Shown here: in pieces, positions 24,523 to 34,481 of the stretch
Layout: each line of letters begins with the position of its first letter
Numbering within the stretch: position 1 is the first letter of the stretch
Assembly: GCA_003223295.1 (NCBI GenBank)
Contig: QHYM01000110.1
Span: forward strand, 1-41,921
Source of the DNA: Acidobacteriota bacterium
Lineage (GTDB): Bacteria; Acidobacteriota; Terriglobia; Acidiferrales; UBA7541
Reading direction: 5' to 3'
Length of the DNA stretch: 41,921 bases
Position numbers and translations under genes: made by a program
Notes under the pieces: generated by a model
What the model saw: the letters and a program-made list of their open reading frames with translations, nothing else
The model's database searches: none
Told to the model about the DNA's origin: nothing

Positions 24523-26376
24523 ATGAGCCAAAATCAAAAAAGAATTCTCCTGTCTTGCTTCGCCTTCTTGAACGGCAGCGCGTTTCTGGGACCGCCCGCA
24601 GCTTCGCAATCCGCATCGAAGCCTGCAAATCAGGTCGCGACGCCCAAAGCCTGGCCCAAACAAGCAGTTCGTGCCGCCCACGGTATGGTCGTAACCGATG
24701 AAGAGTTCGGATCACAGGCTGGCGTGGAGATATTGAAGCGCGGCGGCAATGCAGTGGATGCGGCTGTTGCGACGGCCTTCGCTCTCGCGGTTGTCGAGCC
24801 CGCTGCGGGCAACATCGGCGGCGGCGGCTTCATGCTCATCCGTCTTGCGGACGGCAAAACGTCTTTCTTGGATTATCGCGAAACGGCTCCCGGCAAAGCC
24901 ACGCGCGACATGTATCTCGGCAAGGATGGCAAGCTCGACGAAGAAGCTTCCGTGATTGGCTATCGCTCCGTCGCCGTTCCCGGAACCGTCGCGGGCCTAG
25001 AATTGGCTCTGAAAACCTACGGCACTATGAAGCTCGCCGACGTGATGGCTCCGGCCATTCGCCTCGCGGAAGAGGGCTTCGTAGTCAGCGAGAAACTCGC
25101 CGCTGAATTGGAGGAAGAGAGTCCCGGCCTGCAAGCTTTCCCTGCGAGTAAACAGATTTTTCTGAACGGCGGCCGCATGTTTAAAGCTGGGAACACGCTG
25201 AAGCAACCAGAGCTTGCCACCACACTCAAGCGCATCGCCGAGAAAGGTGCCGGTGAGTTTTATCGCGGCGAAACGGCGCATTTGCTCGCGGACGAAATGG
25301 CCAAGAACGGTGGCATCATTTCGCTCGAGGACCTTGCGAACTACAAGCCGAAAGTCCGCGAAGTCCTGCGCGCGAAGTACGCTAGCGGCGGCCACTCCTG
25401 GGAGGTATTGACGGCTCCGCCGCCGAGCTCTGGCGGCGTGGCGATCATCGAAGCACTCAACATGTTGAAGGATGTGCCGCTGAAAGGCTGGGACGATCAG
25501 CAAAGTGTTCACATCGTTGCGGAGACCATGCGCCGCGTCTTTGCCGACCGCGCCGCGTACCTCGCCGATCCCGACTATTCCAAAGTGCCAGTGGCCGGTC
25601 TGACTGACTCTTGTTATGCCAAAGAGCGTGCCGCATCGATTGATCCTGCAAAAGCCACTCCCAGCAAAACGGTCAGCGCAGGCACACCGCATGTCTGCGG
25701 CGCTTCCGCAAATGCCGCCTCTGCGCCACACCTCGCCCCGAGCCGCAGCGAGGGCCGCCACACCACGCACTTTTCCGTGGTCGACGCCACAGGAAACGCG
25801 GTCGCCAGCACCTACACTTTGAACGACAGCTACGGCTCCCACGTCGCATGCGCCGCCGGCTTCTTGCTCAATGACGAAATGGACGACTTCACCACGCAGC
25901 CCGGCGTTCCGAATGCACTCTACGAATTGATGCAATCCGACGCCAACGCCATCGCTCCCGGCCATCGTCCGCTCAGTTCAATGACGCCCTCAATTCTCCT
26001 CCGCGATGGCAAACTCAGCTTTGTTACCGGTTCGCCCGGCGGCCCGACCATCATTTCCGTGACTCTGCTGAGCATTATCAACTGGATGCGCCTCGGCATG
26101 GATGCGCAAACGGCCATCAATGCCCCGCGCTTTCATCACCAATGGTTTCCCGATCGCATTCGCATGGAGGCAGAATTTCCGTTGAGCGTGGAGCAAGCCC
26201 TGCGCGCTCGCGGTCATGAAGTCGAGCGCGGCTGGTACTACACCCCAAGCCTTGGCAGCGAAGCCAAGTTGAGTAGGCACATGGGACTGGTAAACGCCAT
26301 CGGCATCGATCCGCAAAACGGCGAACGTCTTGGCGCCGCTGATCCGCGCGACCAGGGGTCCGCCGCCGGATACTGA
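24523..26376 (+). CDS. ggt: Gamma-glutamyltransferase
   Basis: The protein has 617 residues from the ATG at 24523 (a GTG stands one codon earlier). It is an exported Ntn-hydrolase that cleaves gamma-glutamyl bonds, for example of glutathione, in the periplasm. An apparent signal peptide is followed by VVTDEEFGSQAGVEILKRGG and GGGGFMLIR. The autocleavage site is HTTHFSVVD, with the catalytic Thr at residue 414 (codon 25762-25764). The small subunit continues STYTLNDSYGSH, DEMDDFTTQPG, HRPLSSMTPSI and GSPGGPTIIS, which form the usual active-site loops. An insert rich in Ala, Pro and Ser (about 393-411) just before the cleavage site is longer than in E. coli GGT. It is divergent from the hydrolase gene. 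Confidence 0.93.
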   Translation: MSQNQKRILLSCFAFLNGSAFLGPPAASQSASKPANQVATPKAWPKQAVRAAHGMVVTDEEFGSQAGVEILKRGGNAVDAAVATAFALAVVEPAAGNIGGGGFMLIRLADGKTSFLDYRETAPGKATRDMYLGKDGKLDEEASVIGYRSVAVPGTVAGLELALKTYGTMKLADVMAPAIRLAEEGFVVSEKLAAELEEESPGLQAFPASKQIFLNGGRMFKAGNTLKQPELATTLKRIAEKGAGEFYRGETAHLLADEMAKNGGIISLEDLANYKPKVREVLRAKYASGGHSWEVLTAPPPSSGGVAIIEALNMLKDVPLKGWDDQQSVHIVAETMRRVFADRAAYLADPDYSKVPVAGLTDSCYAKERAASIDPAKATPSKTVSAGTPHVCGASANAASAPHLAPSRSEGRHTTHFSVVDATGNAVASTYTLNDSYGSHVACAAGFLLNDEMDDFTTQPGVPNALYELMQSDANAIAPGHRPLSSMTPSILLRDGKLSFVTGSPGGPTIISVTLLSIINWMRLGMDAQTAINAPRFHHQWFPDRIRMEAEFPLSVEQALRARGHEVERGWYYTPSLGSEAKLSRHMGLVNAIGIDPQNGERLGAADPRDQGSAAGY

Positions 26377-26455
26377 GGGGGGAATAATTCGGCACAGGGT
26401 CTCACAGGACGCGAAAACTCCTCCAAAACAACGGTAAACTTCTTGGTGGTCGTTC

Positions 26456-27334
26456 ATGAAACCCGGGAAAACCATGCAGAGACTCCTTTCGACCTATTTG
26501 TTCATTTCCAAGAAATTGACGCCGGAATTGCTCGGGCAAATCGCCGAGGCCGGATTTCAGGGCATTGAGATTTTCTGCACGGGCAGCCATTTCGAATACG
26601 CGTTGAAGCAGGAAGTGCGGGCCATGGCCAGTGCTCTGGAAGCGCACCGCTTGCAATTGGTTTCTCTGCACGCTCCCACGAGCCGGGACCTCAGCGCGAT
26701 GCGCGAAAGCGGCACGCCGCTTTCCATCTGCGAAGTCGAACGCGTCCGCCGCATCGAGGCTATGGATGAATTGAAGCGCGTCATCGATGTCGCCGACGAT
26801 TTGCCTTACTCACGGCTCATTCTCCACATGGGTGGATCGCGCGAAACCGAAGACCCGCGCAAGCGCGACGCCGCGTTTAGCTCACTCGAGCACCTGGTCC
26901 TGCACGCGCGCCACGCCGGCGTTACCGTTTGCGTCGAAAATACTTTGAGCGAAATGGGCAGTCCCGACTACCTTCGCGCCTTTGTGGACGAGACGCGACT
27001 CAGTGGCTTGCGCTTCAACTTCGATATCGGCCACGCCTTCCTCGCGGAATTGCCCGAAGAGGAACGCTTGGAAAAAAGCTTTTCGCCGCTCCGTGAACTG
27101 GTTTCTTCCGTGCATCTCCACGACAACCATGGCGAAAAGGACGAGCACCTTCCGCCCTACGATGGGTCGATTAATTGGCCTGCTGCCATCAAATTACTCA
27201 AATCCGCATCACAAAATGGTCTGCCGCTCGTCCTCGAACTAAAAGAGAAAAGCGGGCACGACGCACCCTCCGTAACCGAGCAACTCGCCGCCGCACGTAA
27301 ATCCCTCGACCGCTTCGAAAAAGCCTGGGCGTAA
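26456..27334 (+). CDS. Sugar phosphate isomerase/epimerase-like TIM barrel
   Basis: The protein has 292 residues (or 286 from the ATG at 26474). It belongs to the AP-endonuclease-2/xylose-isomerase-like TIM-barrel superfamily. Metal-site residues typical of the group are seen: E in [11 protein letters not shown] and H in [11 protein letters not shown] in [17 protein letters not shown], and a final E in [11 protein letters not shown]. The substrate is unknown; such proteins include sugar isomerases, epimerases and dehydratases. No sugar operon is adjacent. It lies 79 bases after ggt and 98 bases before asnS on the same strand. Confidence 0.85.
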   Translation: MKPGKTMQRLLSTYLFISKKLTPELLGQIAEAGFQGIEIFCTGSHFEYALKQEVRAMASALEAHRLQLVSLHAPTSRDLSAMRESGTPLSICEVERVRRIEAMDELKRVIDVADDLPYSRLILHMGGSRETEDPRKRDAAFSSLEHLVLHARHAGVTVCVENTLSEMGSPDYLRAFVDETRLSGLRFNFDIGHAFLAELPEEERLEKSFSPLRELVSSVHLHDNHGEKDEHLPPYDGSINWPAAIKLLKSASQNGLPLVLELKEKSGHDAPSVTEQLAAARKSLDRFEKAWA

Positions 27335-27432
27335 ACGCCGATCGAACGAATCCTCAAGATCAGCACTGCTTACCGCACGCTCGACCCTACTCTGGTAAAC
27401 TAATCGTTTCATTTGCGGCTGAGAATCGCACT

Positions 27433-28734
27433 ATGACGGTGATTACCATCGAGCAAGCAGGAAAGTACGACGGGCAGGAAGTCACGCTCAAGGGCTGGCT
27501 TTACAATCTCCGCGAGTCAGGCAAGCTGCTTTTCCCAATTTTCCGCGATGGCACCGGCATCATCCAGGGCGTTTGCTCACTCAAAGAAAACCCCGAGGCG
27601 TTCGAATCTCTCAAGGGTCTAACGCAGGAATCCAGCGTCATTGTCACAGGAAATATTCGCGCCGAAAAACGCGCTCCCGGCGGCTACGAAATCGGGGTTA
27701 CCAAGATTCAAGTTCTGCAAAAAGTTCCCGAATCCACACCCTTCCCCATCCAGCTCAAAGAACACGGGGTCGATTTCCTCCTCGACAATCGCCATCTCTG
27801 GATTCGCACTCCGCGCCAAGCTGCCATCCTCCGCATTCGCGCCGAAGCCATCCGCGCCGCCCGCGAATTCATGGACAGCCAGGGCTACACTATTACCGAT
27901 GCGCCGATGTTCACGCCCGCGGCCTGTGAAGGCACTTCTACGCTCTTCGAAGTCAACTACATCGACGACCAGAAAGCCTATCTGACGCAAAGCGGCCAGC
28001 TCTATGGCGAGGCCCTAGCCATGGCGCTGGGCAAGATCTATACCTTTGGCCCCACGTTCCGCGCGGAAAAATCTAAGACCCGACGCCATCTGACTGAATT
28101 CTGGATGCTCGAACCAGAGGCTGCCTACGTGGAACTGGATGAAGCCATGGCTGTTGGCGAAGGCCTCGTCAGCGCCATCGTGCAAGGCGTCTTGAAGAAC
28201 AAACCACGCGAGCTCGAAACCCTCAAACGCGATACGAAGAAGCTCGAAGGCGTCAAGCCGCCTTTCCCGTGCATCAGCTACGAAGAAGCTGTTGCCGTCC
28301 TCAACAAGAACGGCAATCCCGCCAAGTTTGGCGACGACTTTGGCGGCGACGAAGAGACCATCATTTCGAGCTCGTTCGACCGCCCCGTGCTCGTGCATCG
28401 CTATCCCACCTCCCTCAAAGCTTTCTACATGCAGCCTGATCCGCAGCGCCCCGAGCTGGCTCTTGCCTTTGACATGCTTGCACCCGAAGGCTACGGCGAA
28501 ATCATTGGCGGCAGCCAGCGCATCCACGATTACGACCTGCTGGTGAAGCGCTTGCACGAGCACAATCTCCCCGAAGAAGCTTTTCAGTGGTATCTCGACC
28601 TGCGGCGTTTTGGCAGCGTGCCGCATTCCGGTTTCGGTCTGGGCCTGGAACGTACGGTCGCGTGGATTTGCGGGACCGAGCACATTCGCGAGGTCATCCC
28701 CTTCCCTCGCATGATTTACCGGGTATACCCTTAG
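27433..28734 (+). CDS. asnS: Asparaginyl-tRNA synthetase
   Basis: The protein has 433 residues, the normal length of AsnRS. It charges tRNA-Asn with asparagine in the cytoplasm. The N-terminal OB-fold anticodon-binding domain begins at [18 protein letters not shown]. Class II motif 2 is [20 protein letters not shown] and motif 3 is [15 protein letters not shown] near the C-terminus. The tail [17 protein letters not shown] is typical of AsnRS rather than AspRS, which would have a GAD insert that is missing here. It is followed by a repeat hairpin and the arginase gene on the same strand. Confidence 0.95.
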   Translation: MTVITIEQAGKYDGQEVTLKGWLYNLRESGKLLFPIFRDGTGIIQGVCSLKENPEAFESLKGLTQESSVIVTGNIRAEKRAPGGYEIGVTKIQVLQKVPESTPFPIQLKEHGVDFLLDNRHLWIRTPRQAAILRIRAEAIRAAREFMDSQGYTITDAPMFTPAACEGTSTLFEVNYIDDQKAYLTQSGQLYGEALAMALGKIYTFGPTFRAEKSKTRRHLTEFWMLEPEAAYVELDEAMAVGEGLVSAIVQGVLKNKPRELETLKRDTKKLEGVKPPFPCISYEEAVAVLNKNGNPAKFGDDFGGDEETIISSSFDRPVLVHRYPTSLKAFYMQPDPQRPELALAFDMLAPEGYGEIIGGSQRIHDYDLLVKRLHEHNLPEEAFQWYLDLRRFGSVPHSGFGLGLERTVAWICGTEHIREVIPFPRMIYRVYP

Positions 28735-28753
28735 GGTTCACTTAAAGCAGCAA

Positions 28754-28840
28754 CGTGATTCGTGACTGGTGACTTGTGACTCGTGAGGCAAGGACCGGTC
28801 GCTGTTTTGTGGACCCACGAGTTACGAATCACCAGTCACG
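28754..28840 (+). repeat. Inverted arrays of a heptamer repeat forming a large hairpin
   Basis: From 28754 the sequence reads CGTGATT, CGTGACT, GGTGACT, TGTGACT, CGTGA: four and a half units of NGTGAYT at 7-base spacing. After a spacer of 30 bases, 28816-28840 carries the inverted version. The arms 28761-28785 and 28816-28840 pair at 22 of 25 positions. The right arm touches the GGAG (28840-28843) that serves the arginase ATG at 28849. It lies 20 bases after the asnS stop. It may act as a terminator-like or translation-controlling hairpin, or be a dispersed intergenic repeat. Confidence 0.85.
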
Positions 28841-28848
28841 GAGCTCGA

Positions 28849-29760
28849 ATGGCTCAAAAAGTTCGCATCATCGGCGTTCCAATGGACCTCGGCCAAAGCC
28901 GCCGCGGCGTGGATATGGGCCCTTCTGCGCTTCGCGGCGCGGGATTGCAGACCGCCATCAAGAAACTCGGCCACACCGTGGAAGACATCGGCAACCTGGA
29001 AGTGAAGCAGCCGGAGGAAATGCCCGTAGGCGAAAAGCGCGCCAAGTACCTTCAGGAAATTGCGGAAACCTGCCAGGACATTTCCAAAACCGTAGAAAAG
29101 TCTCTCGCCGAAGGCTTTCTCCCGCTCGTTCTCGGCGGGGATCACTCCATCGCTGTTGGCGCCGCGGCCGGGGTGGCTTCTCATTTCCGGCAGCAGAAGA
29201 AGGAAATCGGCTACCTCTGGCTCGACGCGCACGGAGACATGAATACCCCGGAATCCTCGCCGTCAGGCAACATCCACGGGATGCCGCTCGCCGACATCAT
29301 GGGCTACGGCGCGGCAGAGCTCGTCGAATTAGGAGGCTTCAAGCCCAAAGCCGAGCCGGGCAACATCGTCATTGTCGGCGCCCGTGACCTCGACGCCCAG
29401 GAACGCAAAATCGTAAAGAAGTCCGGTGTCCACGTTTTCACCATGCGCGATATTGATGAGCGCGGCATGCGCGACGTCATGTCCGAAGCCCTCAAGTACG
29501 CCATGGACGATACCGGCGGCATCGCCGTTAGCCTGGACATGGACTTCGTTGACCCCTCTGACGCTCCCGGCGTGGGCACGCCAGTCCGCGGCGGCGTCAC
29601 GTATCGCGAGGCCCACCTCGCTATGGAAATGATCGCCGACACTGAATCCATGGTGTCCATGGAAGTGCTGGAAATTAACCCTATTCTCGACGAACACAAC
29701 CGCACGGCGCTGCTCGGCGTTGAACTAGTGCTCTCCGCCCTCGGCCAAAAAATCCTATAA
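28849..29760 (+). CDS. rocF: Arginase
   Basis: The protein has 303 residues from the ATG at 28849 (MAQKVRIIGVPMDLGQSRRG), with GGAG six bases upstream. It hydrolyses arginine to ornithine and urea with two Mn ions. Ligands of the ureohydrolase family are all present: H99 in GGDHS, D126, H128 and D130 in WLDAHGDMNTP, and D230 and D232 in SLDMDFVDPSDAPG. The substrate-loop Glu follows in MEVLEINPILDEHN. The N-terminal signature and the SGNIHGMPLA loop favour arginase over agmatinase. It follows asnS after the repeat hairpin. No urease or other arginine gene is next to it. Confidence 0.93.
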   Translation: MAQKVRIIGVPMDLGQSRRGVDMGPSALRGAGLQTAIKKLGHTVEDIGNLEVKQPEEMPVGEKRAKYLQEIAETCQDISKTVEKSLAEGFLPLVLGGDHSIAVGAAAGVASHFRQQKKEIGYLWLDAHGDMNTPESSPSGNIHGMPLADIMGYGAAELVELGGFKPKAEPGNIVIVGARDLDAQERKIVKKSGVHVFTMRDIDERGMRDVMSEALKYAMDDTGGIAVSLDMDFVDPSDAPGVGTPVRGGVTYREAHLAMEMIADTESMVSMEVLEINPILDEHNRTALLGVELVLSALGQKIL

Positions 29761-29979
29761 TTGGAGGCAGTTTCCCGTTGGTGGTCGTCTAGAGCCTGGC
29801 CAGCGGAATATTTTCGTCGCGTGAGCAGTCTGCCATACAGGATCGGCTGCCTTGTCGTAGAATAGTCCGCCGGGCGGCCTTTTCACCCCGAACAGGCATC
29901 ACAATCAGGCAACCTGAGGCTCTTCGGTGCAGGGGCCCAAACAATATTTTCGACTTTGTCGAGAGACTGAGGAGACGTC

Positions 29980-31446
29980 ATGAGCAAACATTGCACTCGC
30001 CTGACCGCACTCTTCCTGGCCCTGCTTCTTTTGCCTGCGCCAAACTGGGCGACCTGCGGCGGGGGCGGCGGCGGGGGAACCGGCGGCATGCGCGGCCCCA
30101 GTGGCCCTGGAATGGGCAGCGACGAACAGGTCTACCAGGTGCCCTGGAAGCTCATCAAGCCTGAGGACTCCATCGTGGCCGGCCTCGTCCTTTATTGGTT
30201 CCCTTCCTCGGGCGAGGAATTTCAGAAATCCAGCTTGCGGAATTCCCGCAGCCTTTCTCTTTACGCGTCACAGTGCGTCACCATGGGTGTGGCGGATGCC
30301 AGCACCGCCATGGGCCAGAAATTCCTCACTGGCGAGAAGCTGCCGGTTGTAGTCTTCGCCAAAGCCGATGGCACGGTCATCAGCAAACTCGAAAACGTCA
30401 ACGGGTTCATGAAAGTTGACCGCGTCGAAAAGCTCGTCGAGACGGAGATGAAGCAGCGCGAAGAATCCGTCAAGGAGCGCATGAAGGAAGCCAAGGAAAG
30501 GCTAAAATCCGGGGATAAAGATGGCGCTATTCCGATTTTCCGCTCGGTGATGGATGAAAAGTGCGTTTTCCCCGGAAAAGCCAAAGAGGCCGCCAAAGAA
30601 CTCAAGAAACTCGGGCTGAACGATATCGCAACCGTCTTCGATGGTCCCGTTTTTGATCCCACGAAGAGCGCCAAGATCGAATCCGTCATGAAGCGCGGGC
30701 TCCAGGCGGAAATGAACGAAAAATACGAACAAGCCGAACGCCTTTACTCTGAAGCGCGCCGCATGGATCCCGCCGATCCGGCGCCATTGCGTTACCTGGG
30801 TGAGCTGTACCGTCATCATCTCGGCGATTGGGATAAGGCTCGCGAGACCTTCAACGAAATCCTAGCGCGGCCTGGCGACCCCTTGTCGCGCGCCGTGGCT
30901 CTTCACGGCCTCGGCAAAATGACCATCCACGACGGTGACTTCCTGAAGGGCTTGCACCTGATGGAAGACTCCGTCCGTGAATATCCCCTCGCGCTCGCCT
31001 ACCGCAATCTCGCCGTTTACTGGAATTCCGAAGGAGACACGGCGAAGGCCGACTACTACACGCGTGAAGCCCTGAAGCTCGATCCCACTGATCCTTTCAA
31101 TCTCGTTTTCGCCGCCGCTTTCCTTGCCGGCAACGGGCATGGCGACGAGGCCCTGAAAATCGCCCAGGAAAACGAAGCGCTGCTTCCCGCCTCCTACAAT
31201 CTCGCCGCCATCTATGCGCAGCTTGGACAAAAGCAAAAAGCGCTCGGGCTGCTGAAGCGCCACTTCCTCCAATACGAGCGCTACGCTTCCGTGCGTACCA
31301 AGGAAATGATGGAAGCCCGCGTCGACACGGTATTCGCTTCTCTGCGCGAAGATCCGGTATTCCTCGCGCTCACCAGCGCCGCTGACGGCAAGCTTCCCAT
31401 TCCACAGAACCAAAAAATGACCGCTGCTCCGGCCGGTACGACCTAG
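29980..31446 (+). CDS. Exported TPR protein with thioredoxin-like N-terminal domain
   Basis: The protein has 488 residues, with GAGGAG before the ATG at 29980 and a signal peptide (MSKHCTRLTALFLALLLLPAP). The mature start holds a glycine run (C, then seven Gly) and a Gly/Pro-rich patch. Residues about 50-140 (VPWKLIKPEDSIVAGLVLYW, LPVVVFAKADGTVISKLEN) look like a thioredoxin fold without a CxxC pair. A charged helical link (REESVKERMKEAKERLKSG) leads to several TPR units in the C-terminal half (EKYEQAERLYSEARRMDPAD, GDTAKADYYTREALKLDPTD). Envelope location and protein-binding role are likely; the partner is unknown. Confidence 0.8.
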   Translation: MSKHCTRLTALFLALLLLPAPNWATCGGGGGGGTGGMRGPSGPGMGSDEQVYQVPWKLIKPEDSIVAGLVLYWFPSSGEEFQKSSLRNSRSLSLYASQCVTMGVADASTAMGQKFLTGEKLPVVVFAKADGTVISKLENVNGFMKVDRVEKLVETEMKQREESVKERMKEAKERLKSGDKDGAIPIFRSVMDEKCVFPGKAKEAAKELKKLGLNDIATVFDGPVFDPTKSAKIESVMKRGLQAEMNEKYEQAERLYSEARRMDPADPAPLRYLGELYRHHLGDWDKARETFNEILARPGDPLSRAVALHGLGKMTIHDGDFLKGLHLMEDSVREYPLALAYRNLAVYWNSEGDTAKADYYTREALKLDPTDPFNLVFAAAFLAGNGHGDEALKIAQENEALLPASYNLAAIYAQLGQKQKALGLLKRHFLQYERYASVRTKEMMEARVDTVFASLREDPVFLALTSAADGKLPIPQNQKMTAAPAGTT

Positions 31447-31629
31447 CCTTACGGCGGAGCGAAGCCATCGCCTCTCGTTCGATGGAATTCCGCCCACCCT
31501 TCCGGTGCGTGTGGCCGATGCGTTGTGCATTGTCAATTCAGAACGCGCACGAAAACATCCGCTCCACCAACTCCCGGTTTTCCCTTATAACTGAACCTGG
31601 CAACTCCACGACAGTGAGAAATTGGACCC

Positions 31630-32763
31630 GTGACCCCTGACAACAAGAAACGACTCCGCGTTGGTATTCTCTTTGGCGGTCGCTCCGGTGAACATGAAGT
31701 TTCTTTGGCCTCGGCCGCTTCCGTGATCCGTGGCCTGGATCCGGACAAATACGAAGCCCTGCCCATTGGCATCACCAAAGAAGGCCACTGGCTGATCGGC
31801 GGCGCGGCGCAAAAGATGCTCCCTGAAGTCCTAAAGGGTGGCCAACGCGTGATGATGACCGCTGACCCCACCGATGCAGCGCTGATTCCCCTCGACCGTA
31901 GCGGCGGCGGCCAGCGCATCGACGTCGTTTTTCCGGTCATGCATGGCACGTTCGGTGAAGACGGCACCATCCAGGGACTGCTGGACCTTGCCGGCTTGCC
32001 CTTCGTCGGCGCGGGCGTGCTTGGTTCCGCCATTGGCATGGACAAGGACGTGGCCAAGCGGCTTTTGCAAGTCGCCAAGATTCCCGTTGTGCCGTGGATT
32101 GCCGTGCAGCGCGCGGATTGGGAGCGCATTCCCAAAGAAATTCAGAAAGCTGTCGAGAAGAAATTCAAGTATCCCGTATTTGTGAAGCCAGCCACGCTCG
32201 GCTCTTCGGTTGGTATGACCAAAGTTCACTCGCGTGCGGAATTTGCTGGTGCGCTGAACCTGGCTGCGGGATTTGCCATGAAGATTCTGGTCGAGCAATG
32301 CGTCGTAGGGCGCGAAATCGAAGTCTCCGTGCTCGGCAACCACGATCCCAAGGCCTCGATCCCCGGCGAAATCGTGCCGCACCGCGAATTCTACGATTAC
32401 ACGGCAAAATACCTGGAAGAGGGCTCGCAGATCTTGATCCCCGCGAAGCTCAAACCCGCGCAGACAAATAAAATCCAAAAGTATGCCGTGGAAGCCTTTC
32501 GCGCCCTCGAGCTCAACGGTATGGCCCGCGTGGATTTCTTTGTCGAAAAGAAGGCCGGCAAGATTTATCTCAACGAAGTGAACACCATTCCCGGCTTTAC
32601 TTCCATCAGCATGTACCCGAAAATGTGGGAAGCCAGCGGCATTCCCTTTCGCGAGCTAATTGACAAGCTCATCGAACTCGCCCTGGAGATGCACCGGGAA
32701 AAGGCCCGCACAAAATATGCGATCGAGCTCCCCGAAGGCGCCGCCGGCGCGCTTGAAGCGTAA
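31630..32763 (+). CDS. ddl: D-alanine--D-alanine ligase
   Basis: The protein has 377 residues, an ATP-grasp enzyme that makes D-Ala-D-Ala for peptidoglycan in the cytoplasm. I use the GTG at 31630 as start. Motifs are FGGRSGEHEVSLASAASV at the N-terminus, HGTFGEDGTIQGLLDLAGLP, the ATP-grasp KPATLGSSVGMTKV, and the Mg-binding/C-terminal LNEVNTIPGFTSISMYPKMW. The length and the insert near residue 110 match the VanA/DdlA-type branch. Its upstream neighbours are unrelated and the next gene is a small membrane protein. Confidence 0.94.
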   Translation: MTPDNKKRLRVGILFGGRSGEHEVSLASAASVIRGLDPDKYEALPIGITKEGHWLIGGAAQKMLPEVLKGGQRVMMTADPTDAALIPLDRSGGGQRIDVVFPVMHGTFGEDGTIQGLLDLAGLPFVGAGVLGSAIGMDKDVAKRLLQVAKIPVVPWIAVQRADWERIPKEIQKAVEKKFKYPVFVKPATLGSSVGMTKVHSRAEFAGALNLAAGFAMKILVEQCVVGREIEVSVLGNHDPKASIPGEIVPHREFYDYTAKYLEEGSQILIPAKLKPAQTNKIQKYAVEAFRALELNGMARVDFFVEKKAGKIYLNEVNTIPGFTSISMYPKMWEASGIPFRELIDKLIELALEMHREKARTKYAIELPEGAAGALEA

Positions 32764-32937
32764 TTCATCGGCACCGCTAGCGAGCCACAACAACAAACAT
32801 TCATTGGACCATCCACCTCCTGCCATTTACTCCCGCTGCGAATTTCTGTAAGGTCTTAGTGTTGCTCGAAGGCGCAGGGATTTCTCGGAACGCGTTGTAT
32901 TTTCGATTCTGACGCTCGCGGGGCAGGAGACTACCGA

Positions 32938-33381
32938 ATGACCTTGCTGGATCCACCTCCCGTCAAGCCCCAAAAATCGCGGGCCATGGCTTTCACGGTC
33001 GCGGCCGTCACGCTGGCCGCGATTGTAACCCTGTGGTTCGTCTTTCGATACTACCCGGAAAAGCGAGCCGCGGAGCGTTTCTTCGACGCGCTCGCAGCCG
33101 GGAACATCAACCTCGCCTACCAGCTCTGGAATCCCGGTCCGAGCTATACGATGAAGGACTTTGTTGCCGACTGGGGGCCTGAAGGATATTACGGGCCGGT
33201 GAAAAGCTACGAAATCCTGAAGACCAGCTCACCGCACGGCGCAAACGCCGTGGATGTTCGTGTGGCGGTCAGTCCCTTCTCTCCCGTGCCCGACGCTTCC
33301 GACCCAGAAAAAAGCCGCAAAACAAAAGTCGTCAGCGTCTGGGTGGTTATGTCCGACAAATCCCTCAGCTTCCCGCCGTAA
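32938..33381 (+). CDS. Single-pass membrane protein of unknown function, NTF2/DUF4878-like outer part
   Basis: This is a protein of 147 residues. AGGAG stands 9 bases before the ATG at 32938. A short Pro-rich cytoplasmic start (MTLLDPPPVKPQKSR) is followed by one membrane helix (AFTVAAVTLAAIVTLWFVF, about 17-35). The outer part RAAERFFDALAAGNINLAYQLW resembles the start of lumazine-binding/NTF2-like (DUF4878) domains, and the rest is a short sheet (VDVRVAVSPFSPV, VVSVWVVMSD). No enzyme residues are evident. Its stop is 17 bases from the stop of the convergent heptose kinase gene. Confidence 0.75.
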   Translation: MTLLDPPPVKPQKSRAMAFTVAAVTLAAIVTLWFVFRYYPEKRAAERFFDALAAGNINLAYQLWNPGPSYTMKDFVADWGPEGYYGPVKSYEILKTSSPHGANAVDVRVAVSPFSPVPDASDPEKSRKTKVVSVWVVMSDKSLSFPP

Positions 33382-33397
33382 CTTGATTTAGCGCAGC

Positions 33398-34462
33398 CTA
33401 GCCACGAGCTTCATCCAGCGCATGTTCCAATTCCCGGGGTGAAACGCAGGCCGTTCCGAGCTTGCCCACCACGACCCCTGCAGCGATGTTGGCAAGCATC
33501 GCCGCTTCCACAATGGACGCTCCCGCCGCAGCCGCCAGCGCCAGCACACTCAAAACTGTGTCCCCGGCTCCAGTCACATCGAAAACCTGCCGGCCCGTTG
33601 CTCCACGCTCGATGCCGGCTTGGCCGACACGCGCGTAGGTCACCTCAAAACTCGTCGCGGGAATATGCACATGCTCCGTCGACGATTCCTCAAAAATACT
33701 CATTCCCTTTTCTCCGCGCGTGATCACTACCGCCCCGCATCCAAAATGCGCCAGCAATGCGCGCCCTGCTTCTTCGAAAGACTGCTCATCAGCGAGCGTC
33801 TGATTTACCAGTAGGCTCGCCTCCTTTGAGTTACAGGTGACTACACGCGCTCCCCGATATGCGTACAATCGCTTGGTCTTCAGGCCCACGAACACAGGTA
33901 CCTTCAACTGATGCGCCGCGCTGAGCACGCGATCCGCAAAATCATCCGTGATCAGCCCCTTGTCGTAATCGGAAAGCACCAGCGCGTCGAGCCGCTTGAG
34001 GGCAGAAATAACGAGCCGCAAAAGCTTTTCCTGCGTTTCCTGGCGTACCGCTTCCTGCCGCTCGCGGTCCACGCGCACCACTTGCTGGTGCCGCGCGATG
34101 ATGCGGGTCTTCACTGTGGTGATGCGCTTCGCATCCGCAATGACGCCTTTGCCGCCAATCCTGGCATCGCGCAAACACCCTTGCATCGCGCGGCCCGCCT
34201 CATCGCTCCCGAGCACTCCAAACGCTTCCACTCGAGCGCCAAGCGCCGCCATATTCGCCGCCACATTCCCTGCTCCGCCGAGGCATTCATTCTGCTCCAC
34301 AAAATCCACCACCGGCACGGCTGCTTCCGGCGATAAACGCGACGCCGTGCCCCAGAGATAGCGGTCAAGCATCAGGTCTCCGAGGACACCAATCCGTTTC
34401 CCTCGCAGTCGCGGGAGCAACCGTTTCAAGCGGGTCACGGAATGAGCGAGATGAGTGGTCAT
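33398..34462 (-). CDS. hldA: D-glycero-beta-D-manno-heptose-7-phosphate kinase (RfaE/HldE domain 1)
   Basis: The protein has 354 residues of the PfkB/ribokinase family. It phosphorylates heptose-7-phosphate at C1 for LPS inner-core heptose. Motifs are RIGVLGDLMLDRYLWGTA at the start, ECLGGAGNVAANMAALGA, VLSDYDKGLIT, and the anion-hole/catalytic DVTGAGDTVLSVLAL. The adenylyltransferase half (RfaE domain 2/HldC) of bifunctional HldE is missing, so it must be encoded elsewhere. The PfkB residues look intact. It is 19 bases downstream of the Trm112-like gene on the same strand. Confidence 0.9.
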   Translation of the reverse strand: MTTHLAHSVTRLKRLLPRLRGKRIGVLGDLMLDRYLWGTASRLSPEAAVPVVDFVEQNECLGGAGNVAANMAALGARVEAFGVLGSDEAGRAMQGCLRDARIGGKGVIADAKRITTVKTRIIARHQQVVRVDRERQEAVRQETQEKLLRLVISALKRLDALVLSDYDKGLITDDFADRVLSAAHQLKVPVFVGLKTKRLYAYRGARVVTCNSKEASLLVNQTLADEQSFEEAGRALLAHFGCGAVVITRGEKGMSIFEESSTEHVHIPATSFEVTYARVGQAGIERGATGRQVFDVTGAGDTVLSVLALAAAAGASIVEAAMLANIAAGVVVGKLGTACVSPRELEHALDEARG

Positions 34463-34481
34463 CGGGCTGGGTGGATTCTCG

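Noticed and set aside
24997-25965. Minus-strand frame of 322 codons opposite ggt
   Set aside because: Opposes the intact gamma-glutamyltransferase and shows no motif of its own.
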